A stretch of 41,989 bases of DNA from positions 1-41,989 of the forward strand of contig SHLT01000009.1 in assembly GCA_004282875.1 (NCBI GenBank), written 5' to 3'. Positions 8,197 through 15,406 of this stretch are shown piece by piece. Source of the DNA: Chromatiales bacterium. GTDB taxonomy: Bacteria; Pseudomonadota; Gammaproteobacteria; Steroidobacterales; Woeseiaceae. The notes under the pieces are model-generated. The model saw only the letters and a program-made list of their open reading frames with translations, was not told the DNA's origin and made no database searches. Each line of letters begins with the position of its first letter. Position 1 is the first letter of the stretch. A program made the position numbers and the translations under genes.

Positions 8197-8777
8197 TCCT
8201 GATTTTCTTAGGGCTAATTGCCGCCATTGTGTTCTGGGCCATCGGTATTTACAACCGACTGGTTAACGAACGCAATCGCGTCAGAAACGCATTTGCGCAG
8301 ATTGACGTTCAGCTTACCCGCCGACATGACCTGATCCCGAATCTTGTGGAAGCCGTCAAGGGCTACATGAAGCACGAGCGCGAGACGCTTGAGGGTGTGA
8401 TCAAGGCGCGTAACGTCGCGGTTGCAGCGCTGGATGCCGCGAAGGCCGATCCGGCCAATGCCGCAGCCATCCAGGAACTCGGCGGCGCAGAAGGCGCGCT
8501 GGGCAGTATCCTCGGACGGCTGTTTGCGTTATCCGAGGCGTACCCCGACCTCAAGGCCAACCAGAACATGATGCAGTTCCAGGAAGAGCTCGCCACCACC
8601 GAAAACAAGGTGGCGTTCTCGAGGCAGGCTTTCAACGATGCCGTGATGGGCTACAACAACACGGTCGAGAATTTCCCGAACAACGTCATTGCGAACACCT
8701 TTAGTTTCGAACCGGCGAGCTTCCTCGAAATCGAAGCCGAAGAAATGCGCGAAGCTCCGGAAGTGTCTTTCACCTGA
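8187..8777 (+). CDS. LemA family membrane protein
   Basis: 196 residues, GTG start with AAGGAG eight bases upstream. An N-terminal membrane helix (TSFLIFLGLIAAIVFWAIGIYNRLV) is followed by the helical LemA domain, with the hallmark RNRVRNAFAQIDVQLTRRHDLIPNLVEAVKGYM and YPDLKANQNM...QEELATTENKVAFSRQAFNDAVMGYNN. LemA proteins are small membrane proteins of undefined biochemical role, often next to M48 proteases or TPM/DUF2207 proteins. Here the next gene, 22 bases downstream, is a membrane M48 protease, so the two probably act together in membrane-protein quality control. Confidence 0.95.
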   Translation: MTSFLIFLGLIAAIVFWAIGIYNRLVNERNRVRNAFAQIDVQLTRRHDLIPNLVEAVKGYMKHERETLEGVIKARNVAVAALDAAKADPANAAAIQELGGAEGALGSILGRLFALSEAYPDLKANQNMMQFQEELATTENKVAFSRQAFNDAVMGYNNTVENFPNNVIANTFSFEPASFLEIEAEEMREAPEVSFT

Positions 8778-8799
8778 TTCTCGCGCCCTTGTCTGAATC

Positions 8800-10752
8800 G
8801 TGAATTTTTTCGCCGCGCAGGACCAGGCTCGCAGAGCGTCTCGACGCCTGGTCCTCGCCTATATCGTCTCCACCGTCCTGATTGTCGCCGGCGTCACCGC
8901 GATTGTCGGCTTCGCGCTGTTCAGCTTCACTGACTCGGGCTACGGCTACACGGCGGCCCAGTTCACTCAGGCCAACGCCGGCATCTTGCTCGGCGTCGCC
9001 CTGCTGACCACGCTGTTCATTCTGGGCGCGAGCATGTTCAAGACGGCCGCACTGTCATCGGGCGGCGGCGCCGTTGCCAGTCAGATGGGCGGTACGCTGG
9101 TACCCGCCGATGTCCAGGAACCGCTGCGGCGACGACTACGCAATATCGTCGAGGAGATGGCCATTGCGTCGGGCGTGCCCGTTCCCGAAATTTACGTTCT
9201 TGAGGAAGAGAGCAGCATTAACGCGTTCGCTGCGGGATTCAGTCCCAGCGACGCAGCCATCGCCGTCACGCGTGGCACGCTCGAGTTACTCGAGCGCGAC
9301 GAGTTGCAGGGGGTCATCGCGCACGAGTTCAGCCACATACTCAACGGCGACATGCGGCTGAACATTCGGTTGATGGGCGTTTTGTTCGGCATCATGGTTC
9401 TGGCACTGATCGGGCGGCTTATCGTTCGGGGTGGCTACCACACGAGCATAGTGTCCAGCCGCCGCGATCGTGGTGCCCCGGTCGTGCTGATCATCGGCCT
9501 GGGGCTGGCCCTCCTTGGCGGCATCGGCATGTTTTTCGCGCGCGTAATCAAAGCCGGCGTCTCGCGGCAACGCGAATACCTGGCCGACGCGTCCGCCGTG
9601 CAGTTCACGCGGCAAAGCGCAGGCATTGCCAACGCACTCAAGAAGATCGGCGGCTACAGCCAGGGCTCGCTTATTCAGGCGAAGGACCCCGAGGAAGTGA
9701 GCCACATGCTCTTCGGCTCCGGCGCGAAGCTCGCGGGGATGTTTGCCACGCACCCTCCCCTTGTCGAGCGCATCCAGGCGCTCGATCCGAGCTTTAAGGA
9801 GAGCGACTTCCCGAGAGTGGACCGGCGCCGGTTTCGCGGCGACGATCGGGAACGTCCTGCCGACGTGTCGGATTTTGCGGGCAGCGTGACGACTGCGTTG
9901 GCGACCGGTGGCGCCCAGGTCCTGGCCGAGTCGATTGCGGAGACCGTCGGTCAACCCGAAAACGAGCACGTCGAATATGCACAGCACTTGCGGCAATCCA
10001 TTCCGGAGTCGCTGTACGAGGCTGCGCACTCCTCGGAATTTGCCTACCTGCTGACCATTGCATTGATCCTCGATCGCTCGGGCAAGGTCGTGGACCGGCA
10101 GCTCGGACTGGCCAGGGAGCAGCTTGGTACGGAACGCGCGGCGCTGCTCAGGCGTTACCACGACGAACTCGCCGAGACCGGCCCTGAATACCGTCTGCCC
10201 CTGCTGGAAATCGCGTTTCCGGCACTCAAATTGCGACCGGCCCAGGAACTGAGCTACCTGGTGTCCCTCGCGACGCGAATGATCGAGGTAGACGGTGAAA
10301 TCGATTTGTACGAGTACTGCTTCTACCGCATCCTGATGAGCAATCTCGGCAAGGCCGTCGACCCGACGGGCCGCCGCCGCGCCCTGCGATCGAAACGCAG
10401 CGAACTGCGAGCGTCCACGATCGGGCTGCTGGGAGTGCTCGCGGATTACGGTCACGACAACGAGGAAGAACGTCGGGCCGCGTTTGCTACCGGTATTGAA
10501 ACGCTGGGGGACTGGGCCAAGGCGTACCCGTACGAGTCGCAGCGCAAGTTCACGGTCGCAGTACTCGACCACAGTCTCGACATCCTGCTGGGCCTGAACA
10601 GCAAGGGCAAGGAATCCCTGCTGCGGGCGATCAGCGCGACGGCCGGGCACGACGGCAGACTCACGGTGACCGAAGCGGAGTTGATTCGCGCTGTCTGCGC
10701 AACGCTCGACTACCCGTTGCCGCCAATTCTCGTCCACCGGGCGCATTCATAA
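8800..10752 (+). CDS. HtpX-like M48 membrane metalloprotease with C-terminal extension
   Basis: 650 residues, GTG start. Two N-terminal membrane helices (about 17-43 and 61-80) precede the peptidase domain. The zinc motif HEFSH has His175, Glu176 and His179, and the third ligand is probably Glu259 in RQREYLADASAV. Two further hydrophobic segments lie at about 188-210 and 227-250. HtpX itself is near 290 residues; here about 310 extra residues (340-650) follow the protease. They are acidic and helical, with VDGEIDLYEYCFYRIL and AGHDGRLTVTEAELIRAVCATL, reminiscent of TerB-like helical domains (inference). It probably degrades misfolded membrane proteins together with the LemA protein just upstream. 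Confidence 0.93.
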   Translation: MNFFAAQDQARRASRRLVLAYIVSTVLIVAGVTAIVGFALFSFTDSGYGYTAAQFTQANAGILLGVALLTTLFILGASMFKTAALSSGGGAVASQMGGTLVPADVQEPLRRRLRNIVEEMAIASGVPVPEIYVLEEESSINAFAAGFSPSDAAIAVTRGTLELLERDELQGVIAHEFSHILNGDMRLNIRLMGVLFGIMVLALIGRLIVRGGYHTSIVSSRRDRGAPVVLIIGLGLALLGGIGMFFARVIKAGVSRQREYLADASAVQFTRQSAGIANALKKIGGYSQGSLIQAKDPEEVSHMLFGSGAKLAGMFATHPPLVERIQALDPSFKESDFPRVDRRRFRGDDRERPADVSDFAGSVTTALATGGAQVLAESIAETVGQPENEHVEYAQHLRQSIPESLYEAAHSSEFAYLLTIALILDRSGKVVDRQLGLAREQLGTERAALLRRYHDELAETGPEYRLPLLEIAFPALKLRPAQELSYLVSLATRMIEVDGEIDLYEYCFYRILMSNLGKAVDPTGRRRALRSKRSELRASTIGLLGVLADYGHDNEEERRAAFATGIETLGDWAKAYPYESQRKFTVAVLDHSLDILLGLNSKGKESLLRAISATAGHDGRLTVTEAELIRAVCATLDYPLPPILVHRAHS

Positions 10753-10812
10753 ACAGTTCTGCAAATTCGCGTATTATCGAACCACAGAGCGATTTTTTTG
10801 TCGGACACCATC

Positions 10813-11634
10813 ATGAAGACTACTCGTACCCTGGCCATCGTGACCATGCTGGCCCTGTTTGTTTCATCCTTCGCCCAGGCGGCAACACGCGAGGAAAAAC
10901 GCGTTGCGGATGCCGCTGACGTTTTGGACCAGCTGTCCCGAATTCCGGAAAAATCCATTCCCCCAAACCTGCTGTCACGCGCCTATGCCGTCGCCGTGGT
11001 CCCGAACGTCGTCAGAGCCGCGTTCGGGCTTGGCGCACGACGCGGTAAGGGCCTTATTGTCGTGCGACAAGGCGACAATTCCTGGAGCAACCCGGCCTTC
11101 ATTACGCTCACCGGCGGCAGTGTCGGTTGGCAGGTCGGCGCGGAATCGGCCGATGTCATCCTGGTCTTCAAGACCCGCAAAGGTGTCGATGGCATTGCAA
11201 ATGGCAAGCTCACACTTGGCGCCAACGCCTCGGTCGCGGCAGGCCCTGTCGGCCGCCACACCGGCGTTGCGACGGACATTGAATTCAAGGCCGAAGTGTA
11301 TTCCTACTCGCGCAGCCGCGGCTTGTTCGCCGGCATTGCGCTCGAGGGCGCGGGCATCACGATGGACCGCAAGGCGAACGCCGCATTTTATGGATCGACC
11401 AGCATGACGCCGGAGAAGATTTTCGTCAGCTCGCCAAACATTGCGCCCAATGTCGCCAATACGTTTGTACAGGTGTTGACGGCGCAGACACTGCGCCTGC
11501 CGACGTCGCCTGGAATGCAGGCCGCCGGGACGGACCGGCCACAGGCGCAGGACGAAGAGGCCGATGTGCGGACCTACGGCATGCCCAGTCCCGATGAGAG
11601 CGACGACGAAGCCGAGTACGACCCCAACTACTGA
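10813..11634 (+). CDS. SYLF-domain (Ysc84-like) lipid-binding protein, exported
   Basis: 273 residues from the ATG at 10813; a TTG at 10798 would add five residues before the signal peptide KTTRTLAIVTMLALFVSSFAQA. The SYLF/Ysc84 domain fills residues about 30-215: KSIPPNLLSRAYAVAVVPNVVRAAFGLGARRGKGLIVVR, the PAFITLTGGSVGWQVGAESAD core and AGPVGRHTGVATDIEFKAEVYSYSRSRGLFAGIALEGA. SYLF domains bind phosphoinositides in eukaryotes; the bacterial members are secreted with unknown ligands. The C-terminal 50 residues are acidic and look disordered. It lies between the LemA/M48 pair and the MscS gene (17 bases upstream of the latter), all on the plus strand, suggesting a membrane-stress cluster. Confidence 0.93.
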   Translation: MKTTRTLAIVTMLALFVSSFAQAATREEKRVADAADVLDQLSRIPEKSIPPNLLSRAYAVAVVPNVVRAAFGLGARRGKGLIVVRQGDNSWSNPAFITLTGGSVGWQVGAESADVILVFKTRKGVDGIANGKLTLGANASVAAGPVGRHTGVATDIEFKAEVYSYSRSRGLFAGIALEGAGITMDRKANAAFYGSTSMTPEKIFVSSPNIAPNVANTFVQVLTAQTLRLPTSPGMQAAGTDRPQAQDEEADVRTYGMPSPDESDDEAEYDPNY

Positions 11635-11651
11635 TACTGGCAGGGAAGCCT

Positions 11652-12725
11652 TTGAACGAACTGACCACCAAGGTCCAGCAGCTCGCTGAGTTGATCGGCC
11701 CCAACCCTTACCTGCAGGCGGCAATGATCGCCGCGGCCTTTATTGTCGCGGGCAAGATCGCCGACTGGATAATCTCGGGTGTGATCGGCCGCATTGCGCA
11801 TCGCTCATCCAACGACTTCGACGATAGCCTCGTGGACCTCGTCCATCGCCCTGTGTTCCTGTCGTTTGTGCTGTTGGGGCTGGGCCTCGCGACATTCAAA
11901 CTCGGGCTGCCCGATGCCGCGGAGTTTCTTACGGTCGGCCTGTTGAAGACGATCGCCATATTTATCTGGTTCTCGGCGCTGGGCGGGCTCAACAGGCTGC
12001 TCGTCACCACCTTGCAAAAGGGAGGGCGAAACAAGCTCGTGCAGAGCGGCATGCTGTCTCTCCTGCACAATGCCATGAAGGTGGTGCTGGCAGCACTGGC
12101 TGTCTATTTCCTATTCCTGGCATGGAATATTGACGTAACGGCCTGGCTCGCGTCTGCCGGTATCGTCGGCCTCGCCCTGAGCTTCGCGGCCAAGGACACT
12201 CTGTCAAACCTGTTCGCCGGTGTGTCTATTGTCGTCGATGCGCCCTACAAGACGGGCGACTACATTATCCTGGATACAGGTGAGCGCGGCGTGGTCACGG
12301 ATATCGGGCTACGCAGTACCCGCATCCTGACACGCGACGATATCGAGATCACCGTTCCGAACGGCATCATCGGCAATAGCACGATCGTCAACGAGGCAGG
12401 CGGTCCGCCGTCCCAGCACAGAATTCGAATTGCCGTTGGCGTCGCTTACGGCAGCGACATCGATCATGTGATTGACACCCTTCAAGGCGTGGCCGAAGCC
12501 AATGAAGATATTCTCGCCAATCCGTCACCACGAGTGCGTTTCAGGCAATTCGGCGACTCCAGCCTGGACTTCGAATTATTGGGCTGGATAGCCAATCCGG
12601 CAGACCGGGGACGGGTCAAGCACGAGCTTAACTGTGCCGTGTACAAGGCATTTGGCACGCACAACATCGAGATCCCGTTTCCACAACGCGACCTGCATGT
12701 GCGAAGCATGCCCGAGTCCGGCTAA
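11652..12725 (+). CDS. MscS-family small-conductance mechanosensitive channel
   Basis: 357 residues, TTG start with GGAAG upstream. Membrane segments at about 20-42, 65-85, 95-115 and 140-158 lead into the pore-lining helix about 163-190 (AWLASAGIVGLALSFAAKDTLSNLFAG), the MscS signature. The beta domain follows (YKTGDYIIL..GERGVVTDIGLRSTRILTRDDIEITVPNG) and then the cytosolic alpha/beta vestibule. It opens on membrane tension to release solutes after hypo-osmotic shock. The 17-base gap after the SYLF gene suggests one transcript. Confidence 0.95.
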   Translation: MNELTTKVQQLAELIGPNPYLQAAMIAAAFIVAGKIADWIISGVIGRIAHRSSNDFDDSLVDLVHRPVFLSFVLLGLGLATFKLGLPDAAEFLTVGLLKTIAIFIWFSALGGLNRLLVTTLQKGGRNKLVQSGMLSLLHNAMKVVLAALAVYFLFLAWNIDVTAWLASAGIVGLALSFAAKDTLSNLFAGVSIVVDAPYKTGDYIILDTGERGVVTDIGLRSTRILTRDDIEITVPNGIIGNSTIVNEAGGPPSQHRIRIAVGVAYGSDIDHVIDTLQGVAEANEDILANPSPRVRFRQFGDSSLDFELLGWIANPADRGRVKHELNCAVYKAFGTHNIEIPFPQRDLHVRSMPESG

Positions 12726-12733
12726 TCGGATTT

Positions 12734-13303
12734 CTACTGGACGCCGTCGTCCGGTTCTTCGTCAGGTTCGGATTCGGCGATCGGCGCATTGCCCCCATCG
12801 GTCGGTAAGACAACATCGCCATAGGTTGACCCGGTTTCCTGCGGCGCCTCTGCCGCGGGCACAACGGCAATCGGGAGATTGCCCTCCGGAAGCCCGGCCT
12901 CATCGTCAGCGCCCGACTCGTCGGTCGGTGGCAGCACGCCAAACTGAGCCAGGTACTCTGCCTCTGCGCGCAGCCGCTCGGCTTCTTCAGCCCGGCGGCG
13001 CGCCTCCATGGCGGCCTGCTGGGTGCGACGCAGAGCCTGCCGTTTGCGTTCCGATCGCGCTTCGAGTTCCACGCGCTTGGCCTCTTCCTCCTTGGCCTGG
13101 ATACGTTTCACGGCCTCGCGGGCGTTCATACATTCCTGATCGTAGCGTGATTTCTGGCGATCCTGCTGGCAACGTACCATCGCCGCCTCCAGCAGCAATG
13201 GATTCTCGACGAATTCGGTGGTTGTCCGGGCAGGCGGCTCGTTTGGACCACAGCCGGCTACCAGCCCGCACACGATCAGGAGAGCTGTTGGGTGCCTCGT
13301 CAT
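12734..13303 (-). CDS. EexN-like lipoprotein with coiled coil
   Basis: 189 residues. The N-terminus has a short signal ending in lipobox LVAGC, giving lipidated Cys18. Residues about 28-70 (TTEFVENPLLLEAAMVRCQQDRQKSRYDQECMNAREAVKRI) fit the EexN family pattern, with two Cys around a charged helix. A long Arg/Glu/Ala-rich coiled coil (about 65-120) and an acidic Pro/Gly-rich tail follow. EexN proteins were named for entry exclusion on conjugative plasmids but also occur as chromosomal lipoproteins; nothing conjugative is near. The gene converges on the mscS-like gene, with 8 bases between stop codons. Confidence 0.75.
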   Translation of the reverse strand: MTRHPTALLIVCGLVAGCGPNEPPARTTTEFVENPLLLEAAMVRCQQDRQKSRYDQECMNAREAVKRIQAKEEEAKRVELEARSERKRQALRRTQQAAMEARRRAEEAERLRAEAEYLAQFGVLPPTDESGADDEAGLPEGNLPIAVVPAAEAPQETGSTYGDVVLPTDGGNAPIAESEPDEEPDDGVQ

Positions 13304-13441
13304 TGCCTTTAAGTTCCAGTCCCTAAAATTGATTAAGTGGTTGAAAATTCACAACACTGCAATGGCGATCATAGCAAGAATGTCAAATCGTGCTTTAGGG
13401 CAGAGTTCGCAGTTTTCGCATGTCGTTAAGGGGATTCGCGC

Positions 13442-13447
13442 TATAGT
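13442..13447 (+). promoter_or_regulatory. Candidate -10 element for the MFS-PlsC gene
   Basis: TATAGT lies 30 bases before the TTG start at 13478, in a 174-base AT-richer gap (13304-13477). No good -35 match is seen at 16-18 bases. The assignment rests on position and hexamer only. An RBS-like AAGGTGG follows at about 13461-13467. Confidence 0.35.
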
Positions 13448-13477
13448 GCGGACTCCTGAGAAGGTGGATACACGCGA

Positions 13478-15379
13478 TTGTCAGGCTCTAACCAGTTTTC
13501 CCTGCTAGGCCAACGGCGCTTTGCGCCGTTTTTTGCGACGCAGTTTCTCGGCGCGCTGAATGACAACATCTTCCGCAACGGCCTGGTCATCCTGATCACG
13601 TTTCAGGGCGTCGTGGTCGCCGGCATGGACCACACGCAGCTTGCCAACGTGGCCGCCGGCCTGTTCATACTCCCGTTTTTCCTGTTCTCCGCAACCGCCG
13701 GGCAATTCGCCGACAAGTACGAAAAATCCATGCTGATCAGGCGGGTAAAGACCCTCGAGATCGTCCTGATGGTGCTGGCGGCCATCTCGCTCTTTTCGGA
13801 AAGTTATGCGTTGCTGCTGCTGGTCCTGTTCCTTATGGGCTGCCAGTCAACCCTGTTCGGCCCCGTCAAGTATGCCTACCTCCCGCAACAGCTGGCGGAT
13901 GACGAACTCGTGGGCGGCAATGCGCTGGTGGAATCGGGAACGTACGTGGCGATCATCCTCGGCCTGATCGTCGGCGGCATTGCGGTCGGAGATGAGGTTG
14001 CAAACGGTCTCGGGTTTACGAAGCGCAGCATTCTCGGAAGCTGCCTGATCATCGTGGCCATCGCAGGCTACCTGTCGTCTCGCCAGGTGCCTGTCACCCG
14101 CGCGGTGGACCCGGAGCTCAAGATCAGCTGGAACGCCTGGAAGGAAACCTGGCATATCGTCCAGTTCGCTCGAGAAGAACGCAGCGTGTTCCTGTCGATT
14201 CTGGGCATTTCCTGGTTCTGGTTTTTCGGCTCGGCGATGACCATTCAGATCCCTGCGTATACGCTGGGCATACTGCAGGGGAGCGAGTCCATAACGACCC
14301 TGTTGCTGGCGGCATTTGCGATCGGTGTCGGCATCGGATCACTGCTCTGTGAACGCATGTCCGGTCACCGTATCGAACTCGGTCTCGTGCCGTTTGGTTC
14401 GATCGGCCTGAGCCTGTTTGCCATGGACCTGTATTTTGCCCAGCCGACCCCTATGGCGGTTCCCGCGCAGTCGATCGCCGAATTCATGAGTCGCCCGGGA
14501 GGGCTGCGCATCTGGTTTGATCTTGCGATGATCGGCGCATTCGGCGGGTTCTACAGCGTGCCCCTGTACGCGTTGATCCAGAAACGCTCGAAGCGCCAAC
14601 ACCTGTCTCGCATTATCGCCGCCAACAACATCATCAACGCCTTCCTGATGGTCGGCGCGGCCATAATGTCCATGGTGCTGCTGAATGCCGGCGTCTCGAT
14701 TCCGGAGCTATTCCTGATCATTGCCCTCCTGAACGCGATGGTTGCGGTCTACATCTATTCGCTGCTCCCGGAATTCCTGATGCGTTTCCTGGCCTGGCTC
14801 GTCATCAGCGTCGTTTACCGGCTGCGGACCAGCGGCCTCGACAACGTTCCCGTGAAAGGGCCAGCCGTCGTCGTCTGCAATCACGTCAGCTATGTCGACC
14901 CCATCATTCTCGCCGGCTCTGTCCGGCGGCCCATGCGCTTTGTCATGTGGTACAAGATTTTCCAGATCCGGTTTCTGAGCTTCATTTTCAAGACGATGAA
15001 GGCGATTCCGATCGCCGGAGCGCGCGAAGACAAGGCCATCATGGATGATGCGTTCGAACTCGTCGACGCCGAGCTTGCAGCCGGCAACATCGTCTGCATA
15101 TTTCCGGAAGGAGCCATTACCCGGGATGGGGAAATTGCGCGCTTCCGGCCTGGCATAGAAAAAATCATCGAGCGGCGCCCCGTGCCTGTTGTTCCCGCAT
15201 CCTTAGGCCGCCTCTGGGGAAGCTGGTTCAGCCGGCGGCGTAATGGCGCCTTGCGCAAGATCCCTGGCCGCCTGTTCTCGAGGGTTATCGTCAATTTTGG
15301 CGAGCCTGTGCCGCCGTCAGAAGTGACAGCGGCAAAGCTGGAGCTGCTGGTCCGTACGCTTCGCGGCGACCAACGCTAG
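13478..15379 (+). CDS. Lysophospholipid transporter (LplT-like MFS)/1-acyl-glycerol-phosphate acyltransferase fusion
   Basis: 633 residues, TTG start after AAGGTGG. Residues about 1-430 form a 12-helix major-facilitator transporter of the LplT type (RRFAPFFATQFLGALNDNIFRNGLVIL at the start). Residues about 440-633 form a PlsC acyltransferase with the catalytic HX4D motif NHVSYVD (His469, Asp474) and the acyl-acceptor motif FPEG (542-545). In E. coli lysophospholipids are flipped by LplT and re-acylated by Aas, and related Aas fusions carry an extra acyl-ACP synthetase; that AMP-binding domain is absent here. The likely role is inward flipping and re-acylation of lysophospholipids. It converges on the ATPase/WD40 gene, and both stop codons lie in one palindrome. 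Confidence 0.93.
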   Translation: MSGSNQFSLLGQRRFAPFFATQFLGALNDNIFRNGLVILITFQGVVVAGMDHTQLANVAAGLFILPFFLFSATAGQFADKYEKSMLIRRVKTLEIVLMVLAAISLFSESYALLLLVLFLMGCQSTLFGPVKYAYLPQQLADDELVGGNALVESGTYVAIILGLIVGGIAVGDEVANGLGFTKRSILGSCLIIVAIAGYLSSRQVPVTRAVDPELKISWNAWKETWHIVQFAREERSVFLSILGISWFWFFGSAMTIQIPAYTLGILQGSESITTLLLAAFAIGVGIGSLLCERMSGHRIELGLVPFGSIGLSLFAMDLYFAQPTPMAVPAQSIAEFMSRPGGLRIWFDLAMIGAFGGFYSVPLYALIQKRSKRQHLSRIIAANNIINAFLMVGAAIMSMVLLNAGVSIPELFLIIALLNAMVAVYIYSLLPEFLMRFLAWLVISVVYRLRTSGLDNVPVKGPAVVVCNHVSYVDPIILAGSVRRPMRFVMWYKIFQIRFLSFIFKTMKAIPIAGAREDKAIMDDAFELVDAELAAGNIVCIFPEGAITRDGEIARFRPGIEKIIERRPVPVVPASLGRLWGSWFSRRRNGALRKIPGRLFSRVIVNFGEPVPPSEVTAAKLELLVRTLRGDQR

Positions 15380-15406
15380 TGTCCTGTTTGGCAAACAGGA
15401 CACTAG
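15376..15406. repeat. 14-bp-arm perfect palindrome at a convergent gene junction
   Basis: CTAGTGTCCTGTTT and its exact reverse complement (15393-15406) are separated by GGC. The TAG stops of both converging genes lie inside it: 15377-15379 for the acyltransferase fusion and the minus-strand TAG at 15405-15403 for the ATPase. It would form a strong hairpin in either transcript but has no T tract after the stem, so it is either an unconventional bidirectional terminator, a 3'-end stabilising stem, or a binding site. Confidence 0.85.

Noticed and set aside
9286..10746. 486-residue minus-strand frame inside the M48 protease gene
   Set aside because: Antisense to a gene with clear zinc-site and membrane motifs; no RBS or family resemblance.
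12734..13303. Plasmid entry-exclusion locus suggested by the EexN-like lipoprotein
   Set aside because: No conjugation or plasmid gene nearby; EexN-like lipoproteins also occur on chromosomes.
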